Source: Thermodesulfovibrio sp. 3907-1M (lineage in GTDB: Bacteria; Nitrospirota; Thermodesulfovibrionia; Thermodesulfovibrionales; Thermodesulfovibrionaceae). Taken from it: a DNA stretch of 64,000 nt. Positions within the stretch are counted from its first letter, which is position 1. The number at the start of each line of letters is the position of its first letter. This document shows, piece by piece, positions 45,027 through 55,470 of this stretch. The notes under the pieces were generated by a model. The model saw only the letters and a program-made list of their open reading frames with translations. It was not told where the DNA came from and did not search any database. The translations under genes and the position numbers were made by a program. The stretch is from the NCBI RefSeq assembly GCF_040450955.1, contig NZ_CP144373.1, positions 1,096,486 through 1,160,485 on the forward strand, written 5' to 3'.

Positions 45027-47028
45027 GATAAAAAGAATACTCATAGAAAATGTAGGTATTTACAGGCAGAGGGAATTTATTTTTGAACACCCCTGCTGTC
45101 TGATTGTGGACAGAAATGAAGCTGGCAAATCCCTTCTTGCAAATTCTATACTTGAAGCCCTATATCCCCTAAAAAGCAGTCATCTTTTAAACAACGGCAA
45201 CATTACAATTGAGATTGAATCAGAGAATGATTTCTATCAGATTATTAGAGGCTCCAACGGATACAGAATATTAAAAAATGGAAATCCCTTAAAATTTGAA
45301 ACTAAAAATAAAGGAAGGATTGTAAAAAAATCGCCGGGAGAGATTATCTTCAATCTTTCACGGGAAGTTTTTATCAATACTTCTTTTTTAACTCAAAAGG
45401 CAGGAGTAAATACCAAGGAGCTTTATTCAATTACATCTTTTTTAGAGAGAGCTATTGATACCGGTTTTCAGGATACATCAGCATCGGTAGCTTTAGCGAA
45501 AATAAAAGAGGCACTACATGAAAGCATTCATGCGGGATCACTGTTTCCCTTTGCCACAAAGGGAAAGCTGGATACAGCAATAAAATCATGGAAAGAAAAA
45601 CTGGCTCAGTACCAGGAAAAAAAGTCACATTTAAAAAGTTTGACAGAATTGCAAGCGGATATTATTGAAAAATATGCTCAGACAATGCATGAACTGGAAA
45701 AAATCAATAATAAACTAACAAAGATTGAAAGTAATTATGCTACATGGAAAATCCAGAGAGATAATCTTTACAGGAGGGAGCTTGAAAAACTTGAAAGAAG
45801 AAACCAGGAATTAAAGGAGTTTGAAAAACTCGTTGATTTTTACAAGAATTTTGAAAATCTAAAATCTGAGGAGCAGCAATTTATAATTCTTTATGAAAAT
45901 GAAATTCAGACATTGCTACAGAGTTTAAAATCAAAACAGCAGAGGCAAAAGGAGATAAAAATTTTATCAAAAAAACTATACTTGCTCGTTCTCATAATAG
46001 CCTTATTAAGCATCATAGCAGGATTTATAAACAAAATATTTTACTCTGGAATTCTCCTTAGTATTCCTCTGCTTTTTTATCAACTTAAACTTTACAGTGA
46101 AAATAAAAAATTAACCAACGAAATAAAAGAGTTACAACTGAAAAATACCAGTCTTTCTGAACATGCGCAGCAGCTTATTTCCAAATTTTCTATAAATGAC
46201 GCATCGGAATTCTTCAGTATTTTTAAAAAAATGAACATGCACAAAGCAGAAATTAAAGAATTTATAGAAAACGCTAAAAAGACTGAAGACTACAAAAAAA
46301 ATCTTCTGTCAGAGGAGGAAATAAAGTTTTATGAATCAAGAATTCTCACCGATGGGGAAATAAATTATGAAGATATTGAAAAATATGAACAAAAAAAAGA
46401 TGAATTGCTTAGAACCAAAGAAGAGTTAAAGGACAAAATCCATCAACTCCAGAGGGATTATGAAAAAATTATTCAGCGCAGAAAAGAGATTGAAGAGTTA
46501 GATGAAAAGATAGAGGCTTCAGAAAAATACTTAAAAACCCTGGAGAGATTTAAAAAAGCCTTACAAAAGTCTTTTGAAGTAATTGAAACTATTACGGAGA
46601 AACATCATGAAGTCTGGGCTGAAAGATTAAATGTATCAGCTTCAGAGCTTTTAAGTAAAATAACAGGTAAAACAGTAAACATATCTTTTAGCAAAGACCT
46701 TTCCTTTAATATAAAAGTGCCAGAAATTGAATATGATTTATCGGAAAAAGAAATTGAAACTAAACTCAGCGGAGGAATGGTGGAACAGATATACCTTACT
46801 GTGAGACTCATTCTTGCTCAGGCTTTAAGTAAAAATATAAAAATTCCTTTAATACTGGATGAACCCTTTGCTCATTCAGATGATGAGAGATTTATCAGGG
46901 GTATGAAATACTTAATACAGGAAATTGCAAAATCAAATCAAGTAATTATACTGAGCTGTCATCAGAATAGATTAAACCTTCTTAAGGAATTAGAAGGTGA
47001 TTTTAAGCTTATTTCAGTAAATACCTAA
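45019..47028 (+). CDS. SbcC/YhaN-like ATPase with membrane hairpin
   Basis: 669 residues, an SMC/Rad50-type protein. Walker A VDRNEAGKSLL (Lys37), a long coiled coil from about 190 to 530, ABC signature LSGGMVEQ (583-590), Walker B LILDEPFAHS (611-620) and the H-loop SCHQNR. In the middle of the coiled coil are two hydrophobic segments, about 319-337 and 341-357, that look like a membrane hairpin. The YhaN family in Firmicutes is known to have such a region. No Zn-hook CxxC was seen. A role in DNA end processing near the membrane is inferred. Confidence 0.88.
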   Translation: MIKIKRILIENVGIYRQREFIFEHPCCLIVDRNEAGKSLLANSILEALYPLKSSHLLNNGNITIEIESENDFYQIIRGSNGYRILKNGNPLKFETKNKGRIVKKSPGEIIFNLSREVFINTSFLTQKAGVNTKELYSITSFLERAIDTGFQDTSASVALAKIKEALHESIHAGSLFPFATKGKLDTAIKSWKEKLAQYQEKKSHLKSLTELQADIIEKYAQTMHELEKINNKLTKIESNYATWKIQRDNLYRRELEKLERRNQELKEFEKLVDFYKNFENLKSEEQQFIILYENEIQTLLQSLKSKQQRQKEIKILSKKLYLLVLIIALLSIIAGFINKIFYSGILLSIPLLFYQLKLYSENKKLTNEIKELQLKNTSLSEHAQQLISKFSINDASEFFSIFKKMNMHKAEIKEFIENAKKTEDYKKNLLSEEEIKFYESRILTDGEINYEDIEKYEQKKDELLRTKEELKDKIHQLQRDYEKIIQRRKEIEELDEKIEASEKYLKTLERFKKALQKSFEVIETITEKHHEVWAERLNVSASELLSKITGKTVNISFSKDLSFNIKVPEIEYDLSEKEIETKLSGGMVEQIYLTVRLILAQALSKNIKIPLILDEPFAHSDDERFIRGMKYLIQEIAKSNQVIILSCHQNRLNLLKELEGDFKLISVNT

Positions 47029-47102
47029 GCCTGAAACTTTACTAAATCTTTAATTTTATGTTAATTTTTAAAGTTAATCCCTTTAGGAAAGGTGGTGAAA
47101 GT

Positions 47103-47372
47103 ATGGGAATTTCTCCAGAAAGAAAAAAAGAGATTATTGAAAGTTTTAAAATGCATCCAACTGATACAGGTTCACCAGAGGTGCAGATTGCCTTAATGAC
47201 TGAAAGAATTAATTATTTAACTGAACACTTTAAAATTCACAAGAAGGATCATCACTCAAGAAGAGGACTCATTAAATTGGTAGCTCAAAGAAGAAAACTT
47301 TTAAACTATCTCAAAAAAATTGACAGAGAAAGATATAACAGAGTCATTGAAAGGCTTAGCATCAGAAAATAA
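47103..47372 (+). CDS. rpsO: Ribosomal protein S15
   Basis: 89 residues from ATG 47103, the family N-terminus [23 protein letters not shown] lies just upstream. The longer frame (47058) adds 15 residues absent in S15. [22 protein letters not shown] and [11 protein letters not shown] motifs are complete. Followed by pnp after 19 bases, the widespread rpsO-pnp pair. Confidence 0.97.
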   Translation: MGISPERKKEIIESFKMHPTDTGSPEVQIALMTERINYLTEHFKIHKKDHHSRRGLIKLVAQRRKLLNYLKKIDRERYNRVIERLSIRK

Positions 47373-47391
47373 ATTAAAGATGAGGTAGAAT

Positions 47392-49485
47392 GTGGAAGTA
47401 GAAATTGAAGTTAAAGGGAAAAAACTTATTTTTGAAACGGGAATCTTTGCAAAACAAACAAATGGCTCAGTTTTAGTAAAATATGGTGATACATATGTAT
47501 TATGCACTGTAGTTGCTGAAAAAACTCCTAAGGAAGGGCTGGATTTTGTTCCGCTAACCATTGACTATCAGGAAAAAGCCTACTCTGCAGGCAAAATTCC
47601 AGGAGGTTTTTTTAAAAGAGAAGGTAAACCAACGGACAGAGAAATTCTGGTTTCCCGTCTGATTGACAGACCAATAAGGCCCCTTTTTCCTGAGGGATTT
47701 AATTATGAAACTCAGGGAATTGCCTCTGTTCTTTCCTATGGAGATGAAAACATTGCCGATATCTTAAGTATAATCGGAATTTCAGCAAGCCTTACCATCT
47801 CTGATATACCATTTAATGGACCTGTGGGGGCTGTAAGAGTTGGTCTGATTGGAGATGATTTCATTTTGAATCCTGACAATGAAGAATCTGAAAAGAGCAG
47901 CCTTAATCTTGTGGTCGCAGGCACAGAGGAAGCTGTTACCATGGTTGAAGGTGGGGCTCAAGAGTGCTCTGAAGACACGCTTGTAGAAGCTTTAAAGTTT
48001 GCTCACACTCACATTAAAGAAATAATAGCTATCCAGAAAAAACTTGCTCTTTTAGCAGGAAAACCAAAAAGAGAAATTAAAGTCCAGGAAGATGAAACTC
48101 TCAAAGAAGCTATTTTAAATATCATTTCAGGAAAAATTGAAAATGCCTTATTTATACAAAAAAAGCTTGAAAGACAGCAGGCACTTGAAGAACTACTTAA
48201 TGAATGCATACAAAATTTAAGCACAGAAGAAGTAGACTCCCTAAAAATTAGCAATGCCTTTGATAAAGTAGTGAAAAAATTTATTCGACAGACAGTTGTA
48301 AAAAAGGGATTGAGAGTGGATGGTAGAAAACCTGATGAAATAAGACCAATTACATGTCTGGTAGGAATACTGCCAAGAGTTCATGGTTCTGCTTTATTTA
48401 CAAGAGGAGAGACACAGGCACTCGTTGCAACAACTCTTGGGACTTCAGAAGATGAACAAAAGGTTGATTCTCTTGAAGGAGAAATATTCAAAACATTCAT
48501 GCTTCATTATAATTTTTTACCATTCAGTGTAGGAGAAGTTAAGCCCTTGCGAGCACCTGGAAGAAGAGAAATCGGTCATGGATATCTTGCAGAGAGAGCT
48601 ATACAGTATGTAATTCCTTCCAAAGATGAATTTCCATATACCATAAGAGTTGTATCAGATATTCTTGAATCCAATGGTTCATCATCAATGGCAACAGTAT
48701 GCGGAGCAAGTCTTTCTTTGATGGATGCAGGAGTTCCAATAAAAGCTCATGTAGCAGGGGTTGCCATGGGACTCATTAAAGAGGACGATGAAGTTGTAAT
48801 ACTTACTGATATACTCGGGATGGAAGACCATTATGGTGATATGGATTTTAAAGTAGCAGGAACTGAAAAAGGTATAACAGCCTTTCAGATGGACGTAAAA
48901 ATTTCTGGCATAGATTATGAAATATTTAAAAAAGCTTTAAAACAGGCAAAGCAGGCAAGATTATCTATCCTCAAAAAAATGTACGAAACCATCAGTCAGC
49001 CAAAGGAGCTTTCCTCATATGCTCCAAGAATATATAAAATACAGGTCAAACCCGAAAAAATTAGAGACATCATTGGCACAGGAGGAAGGGTAATTAAAAG
49101 CATTATAGAAGAAACAGGGGTAAAAATAGACATTGAAGATAAAGAGGGAATTATCAAAATTGCATCTTCACGAGAAGCTTCAGCTTTACGAGCTATTGAA
49201 ATCATTAAAGGAATTACGCAGGAGGCAGAACTGGGAAGAATTTACATGGGTAAAGTAACAAGAATAGCAGATTTTGGAGCTTTTGTTGAAATAATGCCAG
49301 GAGTGGAAGGATTACTTCATATATCTCAAATTGCTGATAAAAGAATTCACAAAGTTTCAGAAGTCTTAAAAGTGGGAGATCAGATTCCTGTAAAAGTAAT
49401 TGAGATTGATGAACTTGGAAGGGTTCGCCTGAGCAGAAAAGAAGCTTTAAGAGAGATTGAAGGCAGAAGCATAGCAAAAAAATAA
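47392..49485 (+). CDS. pnp: Polynucleotide phosphorylase
   Basis: 697 residues starting at GTG 47392. Two RNase PH domains (GGFFKREGKPTDREILVSRL and the second with GRREIGHGYLAERA), a KH domain (IRDIIGTGGRVIKSI) and an S1 domain (FGAFVEIMPGVEGLLHISQI). 3'-5' phosphorolytic exonuclease of the RNA degradosome. Confidence 0.97.
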   Translation: MEVEIEVKGKKLIFETGIFAKQTNGSVLVKYGDTYVLCTVVAEKTPKEGLDFVPLTIDYQEKAYSAGKIPGGFFKREGKPTDREILVSRLIDRPIRPLFPEGFNYETQGIASVLSYGDENIADILSIIGISASLTISDIPFNGPVGAVRVGLIGDDFILNPDNEESEKSSLNLVVAGTEEAVTMVEGGAQECSEDTLVEALKFAHTHIKEIIAIQKKLALLAGKPKREIKVQEDETLKEAILNIISGKIENALFIQKKLERQQALEELLNECIQNLSTEEVDSLKISNAFDKVVKKFIRQTVVKKGLRVDGRKPDEIRPITCLVGILPRVHGSALFTRGETQALVATTLGTSEDEQKVDSLEGEIFKTFMLHYNFLPFSVGEVKPLRAPGRREIGHGYLAERAIQYVIPSKDEFPYTIRVVSDILESNGSSSMATVCGASLSLMDAGVPIKAHVAGVAMGLIKEDDEVVILTDILGMEDHYGDMDFKVAGTEKGITAFQMDVKISGIDYEIFKKALKQAKQARLSILKKMYETISQPKELSSYAPRIYKIQVKPEKIRDIIGTGGRVIKSIIEETGVKIDIEDKEGIIKIASSREASALRAIEIIKGITQEAELGRIYMGKVTRIADFGAFVEIMPGVEGLLHISQIADKRIHKVSEVLKVGDQIPVKVIEIDELGRVRLSRKEALREIEGRSIAKK

Positions 49486-49490
49486 TCTTG

Positions 49491-50711
49491 ATGATTAAAA
49501 AGACCTATCTGTCATCCAACATCCCTGTATTAATGAATGAAATGAAAGGCTACAGATCTTTTGTGCTTGGAGTATGGATAAAACATGGCTCCAGGCATGA
49601 GCCTTCTTCAAAAAATGGATTATCCCATTTCATAGAGCATCTATTTTTTCAGGGAACTCCAAAGAGGGATGCTCACAGAATATCACTTGAGATTGATACT
49701 CTGGGAGGAGATATAAATGCCTTTACTTCAAGAGAGTTTACTTCAATTTATATAAAAGTTCTTGATACTTACATGCTTCAGGCAATAGAACTTATTGGGG
49801 ACATTTATTCAAATCCCCTTTTCCCTGAGCAAGAAATAGAAAAAGAACGTTCTGTTATTCTTGATGAAATCAGAACAATAAATGATACGCCAGATGAGCT
49901 TGTTCATGATCTTTTTATGGAAAACTCATTTCCTGATGGGCTTGGACAACCCATTATTGGCAGAGAGGAAGCAGTATTAACAATAACAAGAAAAGATATT
50001 GTTGACCGTTATAATGAGTTTTATGGAAACTCTATTATAAGCTGCGCAGGAAGTTTTGATGAAGAAAAATTAATTGAAAGCCTTGAAAAAAACATAAAAC
50101 CCAGGATTCCTAAAAAAGTCGTGATAAATAGTAACGCCCTTTTTTCTCCATCTCTTAAACTCCATGAAAAAGACTTAAATGAAATCCATTTATGTATGGG
50201 AACAGAGACTTTCCCTTTCAACAGTTCTCACAGGTATGCTCTAATTCTGCTTAACTGTATTATTGGTGGAAGCGTCAGCTCAAGATTGTTTCAGGAAATA
50301 AGAGAAAAAAGAGGCTGGGTTTATAATATTTATTCTTTTACTTCCTTTTATCACGATACAGGTTTATTTGGAGTTTATACTGCTTGTGAACCTAAAAAAA
50401 TAAACAAAATAGTGGAATCAATCTTTAAAATATTAAAAAAGATTCCTGAAAACTTGAAAAAGGAAGAATTTGAAAGGGCAAAAACTCAGACAATATCGCA
50501 AATTATTTTTTCTCAGGAATCTCCAAGCTCAGTAATGCACAATTTAGCCTATCAGGAATTATATCTTGGACAGTGTTATACTCTTCAGCAGCAGATAAGA
50601 CAGATTGAAGCAGTCTCATTTAATGAAGTGAAGGATATGGCATCAATTTTAAAAGAAAAGGATTTTTCAATAACTCTTCTTGGACCTGTTACTGAAAAAC
50701 TTGTTTTTTGA
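49491..50711 (+). CDS. M16-family zinc peptidase
   Basis: 406 residues from ATG 49491. The inverted zinc motif HFIEH is within GLSHFIEHLFF, with the distal Glu about 75 residues later. The second half has the R/Y-type substrate-binding signature in SSRLFQEIREKRGWVYNI. It follows pnp as in many bacteria (pnp-M16, sometimes called YmxG-like). A bidirectional terminator follows. Confidence 0.93.
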   Translation: MIKKTYLSSNIPVLMNEMKGYRSFVLGVWIKHGSRHEPSSKNGLSHFIEHLFFQGTPKRDAHRISLEIDTLGGDINAFTSREFTSIYIKVLDTYMLQAIELIGDIYSNPLFPEQEIEKERSVILDEIRTINDTPDELVHDLFMENSFPDGLGQPIIGREEAVLTITRKDIVDRYNEFYGNSIISCAGSFDEEKLIESLEKNIKPRIPKKVVINSNALFSPSLKLHEKDLNEIHLCMGTETFPFNSSHRYALILLNCIIGGSVSSRLFQEIREKRGWVYNIYSFTSFYHDTGLFGVYTACEPKKINKIVESIFKILKKIPENLKKEEFERAKTQTISQIIFSQESPSSVMHNLAYQELYLGQCYTLQQQIRQIEAVSFNEVKDMASILKEKDFSITLLGPVTEKLVF

Positions 50712-50726
50712 AAAATAAAAATTTAA

Positions 50727-50744
50727 GGGCGGCTTAAGCCGCCC
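50727..50744. terminator. Bidirectional intrinsic terminator
   Basis: Perfect 7-bp stem GGGCGGC-TTAA-GCCGCCC. T-rich tails occur on both strands (TTTCTC on plus; TTAAATTTTTATTTTT on minus). It lies between the convergent M16 peptidase gene and qmoC. Confidence 0.88.
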
Positions 50745-50749
50745 TTTCT

Positions 50750-51901
50750 CTATGCTGCTTCTTCCTGCTTGATTGCAGCTTCCTCTCTCAATGAGGCTTT
50801 TGCAAAAACCATTGCGGTTGCTCTATAAACCATGTGTGCCATCTTTGAATGAGGAGCATATGCAAAAAGAGCAAACACAAATACAAGATGAGCAATGTAT
50901 GAGGCATATCCAAGTGTTTCTACTTCAGCAAGTCTTAGAATTTCAGCAAGAAATCCTGTAACTCCAACTGCAGCAATTATGGTAATAAGTAGCCAGTCAA
51001 AGTAACTTCCAATTCCCTGTTTTGCCGAATTCTTACTTCTATTTACAATAACAAGGAACATTCCGATAATAAGCGCAATTCCACTTATATTTCCGATAAT
51101 CTTCACAATGTTTGTCTGTGGATATGGAGATTCCCATCTCAGTACCCATTCATAAAATGCAGCTATAGCAGTTGTTATAGCAAGTCCGATAAAGGCATAA
51201 AGAACAAGAATATGAGCTGTATATCTTCCTTTATTTACGCCGCAGAGCTGAAATTTCTTATGAAGAAGTATGTCTTTTATGGTTTCCCATATGCATCCAT
51301 ATATATCCTTGCGCTTAATCTCCGTTCCTTGTGCAAGGTCAAGCCAGTATCGCTTAACGCCATTGTAAAAGCAAATTATTGCAAAAGCTGCCAATGCCAT
51401 AAAGGGAACATCAATCCACGGAACTGCAGGTAGAAACGCCACATATGACATCTCTCCATTTTCACCCCTTGGAATCTCTACTCCACTGAAGTAACCCAAA
51501 ACTGCCATCTCACCAAGGAAGAACAGCAGCGGAATAAGAAAGATAAGCAATATGTATCTGGGATCTGCTACCCATCTGGCAAGGAATTTAGGCGGTGAAT
51601 AGTTCTGTATCATGAGCTTTCTCACAGCACCTAAAACTTCACCTGGCTTTGCTCCTCTTGGGCAGTAGGCTGTGCAATCACCACAATGATGACATAGCCA
51701 TATATCAGGATTCTGGAAAAGTTTTTCCTTAATTCCCCACTGAGCATAAAGCATTTCTTTTCTTGGAAAAGGTGCTTTATCAGGTGAGAGCTGGCATACA
51801 ACAGTACATGTGGAGCACTGATAACACTTTTTTAAAGATTCTCCACCAGCTTTTATAATCTCTTTTGCAAACTGTAAATCTGGTTTTACAGGTTTCTCCA
51901 T
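50750..51901 (-). CDS. qmoC: Quinone-modifying oxidoreductase subunit C
   Basis: Membrane subunit linking the quinone pool to the Qmo complex. 383 residues. The N-terminus has two 4Fe-4S motifs (C26, C29, C32, C36 and C70, C73, C76, C80). The C-terminal half has about six membrane helices resembling a NarI-type cytochrome b (heme b ligand histidines such as YTAHILVLY and YIAHLVFVF). Last gene of the cluster. Confidence 0.93.
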   Translation of the reverse strand: MEKPVKPDLQFAKEIIKAGGESLKKCYQCSTCTVVCQLSPDKAPFPRKEMLYAQWGIKEKLFQNPDIWLCHHCGDCTAYCPRGAKPGEVLGAVRKLMIQNYSPPKFLARWVADPRYILLIFLIPLLFFLGEMAVLGYFSGVEIPRGENGEMSYVAFLPAVPWIDVPFMALAAFAIICFYNGVKRYWLDLAQGTEIKRKDIYGCIWETIKDILLHKKFQLCGVNKGRYTAHILVLYAFIGLAITTAIAAFYEWVLRWESPYPQTNIVKIIGNISGIALIIGMFLVIVNRSKNSAKQGIGSYFDWLLITIIAAVGVTGFLAEILRLAEVETLGYASYIAHLVFVFALFAYAPHSKMAHMVYRATAMVFAKASLREEAAIKQEEAA

Positions 51902-51912
51902 ATCTTTCCTCC

Positions 51913-54147
51913 TTAGAAGCCCTTAAATGGATTAGGACCGATTTGTCTAATTTTCTCCATAAACTCATTTACTATATCAGGAATTCTCCAGTACTCATCA
52001 ATTGCTACCTCATACATCTGAACTCTGTCTGATTCAAGTTGAAGTCTGTCAAGGGTTTCCTGAACCTTACCAAGTCTGTATTTAGCAAGCTCACTGCCTT
52101 TTGCAAAATGACATTGATAGTTTTCACCAAATTTGCATCCAAGTAGCAGCATTCCATCAACACCTCTTGAGAGAGCATCAGCAATCCAGACAAGGTTCAT
52201 AGAACCAAGGCATCTCAATTGAATAAATCTCAATGCAGGATCAAGTTTAAGTCTGTGAAAAGCTGCTGTTTCTGTTGCAGGAAATGCATCATTTTCGCAG
52301 CAAAGCACTATAATACGAGGTCTTTCATCTTCGCTCGGTACAGAAACATTCTTCAACATTGAACCAATCATATCTACGCTGTAGTCCTTGAATGAAACAA
52401 TTCTTTCTGGACATGCACCCATACAGGTTCCACATCTACGACATCTGTTAGGTTTATAAAATGGGATACCCTTTTCGTCTTCATCAATTGCACCAAAGGG
52501 ACATTCTTCTGTGCATCGCTTGCATGCTGTACATTTTGAAAGATTTGGTTCAGGATAAGAAGTATCCCATGCTCTTGGATGAACAGCCATTCCCTTTGCA
52601 ACATGTTCAATGCACTGAATTGCCTTTAATGCTGCGCCACGAGCATCTTCCTGTGATTCAGTCATGTTCATTGGTTGACGCACCGGTCCAACCGCATATA
52701 TACCTGTTCTACGGGTTTCATACTGAAAGCATATAAAGTTAGAATCAACAAAGCCGAATCCACCTTCAAGGAAAGGAAGTTCAGGTCCCTGACGATATCC
52801 AAGGTTAAGAATAAATTCTGGTTTTTTGGTTGTCTCAATATATTTTGCCTTTGCTTCATCACCTTTTGCTGCAGCTTCTGCGAGACCAATAAGATAATCC
52901 TGTGGTTCTTTTGTTGTCGGAACCATACCAGTGGCAAGAACTACCATCTCTGCTTCTATCTCAACTTTTTCACCAAGTAAAGAGTCTTCCACAGTAACAA
53001 TCAATTTATCCCATTCTTCTTTGATTCCTGTAACTTCCCCTTTAGCAAGCATAACTCCAGGTGTGTTCTGAGCTTCTTTGTAATAGTATTCAAGCTTTCC
53101 TGGGGTGCGAATATCCTTGTAAATAACCATTGCAGTGGCATCAGGATTACCATCTGTAACATATCTTGCCTGTTTAAGTGTTGTAGCACAGCACATTCCT
53201 GAACAATAGGGAATATGCTCAGGATCTCTCTGCCCTGCACACTGAACAAAAAGAACAGACTTAACAACTCTGTGATCAGAAGGTCTCTTGATTACACCAT
53301 TGTTATTTTTTGCAATCTCTTCAAACTCAAAATTAGTAACCACATCCTTGAACTTGCCGTATCCATACTTCTTTGCAAGTTTTTTAGCATCATAGGGTTT
53401 CCATCCTGTTGCCTGAATTATTGCACCGATTTTAATAGTTTCAGTGGAGCCTTCTTTAGCAATGGTTACATCAAAATCACCGGGTTGTCCATCAATTCTC
53501 TCAATCTTTGATGATGTATAAACCTTTATTTTTGGGTTTGATGTAACTTCATTTATAAGTGGCTCAAGATTAACTTCTCCGAGAACTCCCTTTGTAAAAT
53601 CATCTGTTGGCACTCTTTTGTAAAGTTTTCTCGCAAAACCACCAAGCTCTGGCTCTTTTTCAACAACAACAACATCATATCCAGCACGAGCTGCCTCCAG
53701 AGCAGCTGTCATACCTGAGATTCCACCACCTACTACAAGAATTGATTTAGCAATTTCAATAATGTAGGGTTCGGGGATATCAGCTTTCTGAGCCTTTATT
53801 ACGCCCATTTTAATGTAGTCTTCTGCTGCAAGCTGTTTTTCAGATGCATCCTCAATACTCCATATGGCAAGCTCTCTTACAGGGACTCTTTCAACAAAGC
53901 AACCAGGAAAAGTAAATTCATAGGTTTTAACTCTTGGTGAACATCCTGCTATAACTATGCTATTTACTCCCTGCTCAGCAATGTCCTTTTTAATTAATTC
54001 AACACCTTGGCTGCTACATAAAACATCACTGACTGCTACCACTGGAACTCTTAATGCATTTTTTGCTATGTTCTGAATCTTTTCAACATCAACTGCTTCA
54101 CCTATACCACAGCCTTTGCAGATATATAGTCCAATTTTCTTTTCCAT
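51913..54147 (-). CDS. qmoB: Quinone-modifying oxidoreductase subunit B (HdrA/MvhD-like)
   Basis: 744-residue soluble subunit. An HdrA-like FAD domain (VVGGGISGMTAALEAARAG; VQCAGQRDPEH) is followed by two 4Fe-4S motifs (CTACKRCTEECPFGAI and CRRCGTCMGACPERI). A C-terminal MvhD/FrhD-like domain carries CCEND, RCLGSMN and LLGCKFGENYQCH. In desulfovibrios QmoB carries the same fusion. It is 3 bases from qmoA and 11 from qmoC. Confidence 0.95.
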   Translation of the reverse strand: MEKKIGLYICKGCGIGEAVDVEKIQNIAKNALRVPVVAVSDVLCSSQGVELIKKDIAEQGVNSIVIAGCSPRVKTYEFTFPGCFVERVPVRELAIWSIEDASEKQLAAEDYIKMGVIKAQKADIPEPYIIEIAKSILVVGGGISGMTAALEAARAGYDVVVVEKEPELGGFARKLYKRVPTDDFTKGVLGEVNLEPLINEVTSNPKIKVYTSSKIERIDGQPGDFDVTIAKEGSTETIKIGAIIQATGWKPYDAKKLAKKYGYGKFKDVVTNFEFEEIAKNNNGVIKRPSDHRVVKSVLFVQCAGQRDPEHIPYCSGMCCATTLKQARYVTDGNPDATAMVIYKDIRTPGKLEYYYKEAQNTPGVMLAKGEVTGIKEEWDKLIVTVEDSLLGEKVEIEAEMVVLATGMVPTTKEPQDYLIGLAEAAAKGDEAKAKYIETTKKPEFILNLGYRQGPELPFLEGGFGFVDSNFICFQYETRRTGIYAVGPVRQPMNMTESQEDARGAALKAIQCIEHVAKGMAVHPRAWDTSYPEPNLSKCTACKRCTEECPFGAIDEDEKGIPFYKPNRCRRCGTCMGACPERIVSFKDYSVDMIGSMLKNVSVPSEDERPRIIVLCCENDAFPATETAAFHRLKLDPALRFIQLRCLGSMNLVWIADALSRGVDGMLLLGCKFGENYQCHFAKGSELAKYRLGKVQETLDRLQLESDRVQMYEVAIDEYWRIPDIVNEFMEKIRQIGPNPFKGF

Positions 54148-54150
54148 AGA

Positions 54151-55398
54151 TTACCTCCTTACTCCAGTCTGAATTGCCTTGAGGGCTGCAGCTGTGGCAT
54201 CCTTTCCACAACCTGCTACATCCATTGGAGCTTTTGCACAACCCGCAGAATACACACCTTCAGAGTCAACTACAAATCCATCTATTGCGTACTTGAGCCC
54301 TGGAACTTTTATTTCAAAGCCCTCTGGCTGCATTCCTGTGGCGAGAACTACCATATCTACTTTCTTTCTAATTTTTTCTCCACTGAGCATATCTTCTGCA
54401 GTTACCACAACATCATCTGAATCCTTATCCTGCTGGACTTCAGCAACCTTGCCTTTGACAAGATTGACTCCTGTTTGTTCTTTAACCTGATTGAAAAACT
54501 TCTCATATCTGCCAGGAGTTCTTATATCAATGTAAAAGATTGTAACCTCAGCATCAGGATTCTGCTCTTTTATATACAGCGTGTGCTTTAATGAAGCAAG
54601 ACAGCAGATGTATGAGCAGAAGGGAAGATGATTTTCATCTCTGCTTCCTGCACACTGAACAAAAGCAACACTCTCAACAGGTTTTCCATCTGATGGTCTT
54701 AAAATCTGCCCCTGGGTTGGACCATTCTTAGAGGCAAGTCTTTCAAGCATCATATTTGTTATTACGTTTTTAACCTTTCCAAATCCGAGATTGTCTATCT
54801 TTGAAGCATCATAAGGCTTCCAGCCTGTTGCAACAATTATTGAGTTAACTTTAACCTCAACTGTTTCGGGTTGCATATTAAGGTCTATTGCATTGTATTT
54901 ACAGGCATCCACACATGGAGCTGGACAATCCTTTGGACAGCTTCCTCTGTCAACAACGTATCTTAGAGGAAAAGCCTGTTCAAATGGCAGATAAATAGCT
55001 TTAGTTTTGTTTAAGCCAAAGTTGAAATCATTATCTCTTTCCTGAGGACAGGCTTCTGCACAGGCATTGCAGGCTGTACAGTTTTCATTTACGTAACGAG
55101 GGTTCAACTTTATTGTTGCTGTATAATCTCCTGGTCCACCACTAATTGATGTAACCTCTGCCATGGTGTAGAATGTTACTGCTGGATTAACTTTTATACG
55201 CCTGAAATTAATCTCAAGACCACACATTGGTGGACAGATTTTTGGAAAGTATTTATTCAACTGGGCAACTCTTCCGCCGAGATAAGGATTTTTCTCAACA
55301 ATTATAACTTCTGCTCCTGTCTCGGCAGCCTCAATCCCTGCAGTTAAGCCACTGAATCCTCCACCAATTACCAAGATGCGGTTTGTTTCAGCACTCAT
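54151..55398 (-). CDS. qmoA: Quinone-modifying oxidoreductase subunit A (HdrA-like)
   Basis: 415 residues. N-terminal FAD motif VIGGGFSGLTAGIEAAETG and IIVEKNPYLGG. Cys-rich inserts NCTACNACAEACPQE and CPKDCPAPCVDACKYNAI, and VQCAGSRDENHLPFCSY. It is homologous to the flavin part of QmoB. First gene of qmoABC, separated from aprA by a hairpin. Confidence 0.95.
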   Translation of the reverse strand: MSAETNRILVIGGGFSGLTAGIEAAETGAEVIIVEKNPYLGGRVAQLNKYFPKICPPMCGLEINFRRIKVNPAVTFYTMAEVTSISGGPGDYTATIKLNPRYVNENCTACNACAEACPQERDNDFNFGLNKTKAIYLPFEQAFPLRYVVDRGSCPKDCPAPCVDACKYNAIDLNMQPETVEVKVNSIIVATGWKPYDASKIDNLGFGKVKNVITNMMLERLASKNGPTQGQILRPSDGKPVESVAFVQCAGSRDENHLPFCSYICCLASLKHTLYIKEQNPDAEVTIFYIDIRTPGRYEKFFNQVKEQTGVNLVKGKVAEVQQDKDSDDVVVTAEDMLSGEKIRKKVDMVVLATGMQPEGFEIKVPGLKYAIDGFVVDSEGVYSAGCAKAPMDVAGCGKDATAAALKAIQTGVRR

Positions 55399-55430
55399 CG
55401 GTAGCCTCCTTTAAATAAATTCTTAAACAC

Positions 55431-55470
55431 AAAAATTCGTAATACAGCTTTGACTGCATTACGAATTTTT
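55431..55470 (-). terminator. Hairpin between aprA and qmoA
   Basis: AAAAATTCGTAAT on both arms (perfect 13 bp) around a loop with an inner CAG/CTG pairing. On the minus strand a T-rich tail TTTTTGTGTTT follows, so it is an intrinsic terminator or attenuator of the apr transcript. It may allow partial readthrough into qmoABC. Confidence 0.75.

Noticed and set aside
52461-53511. Several 60 to 101-residue ORFs antisense to or overlapping qmoB
   Set aside because: All are shadows of the intact qmoB frame.
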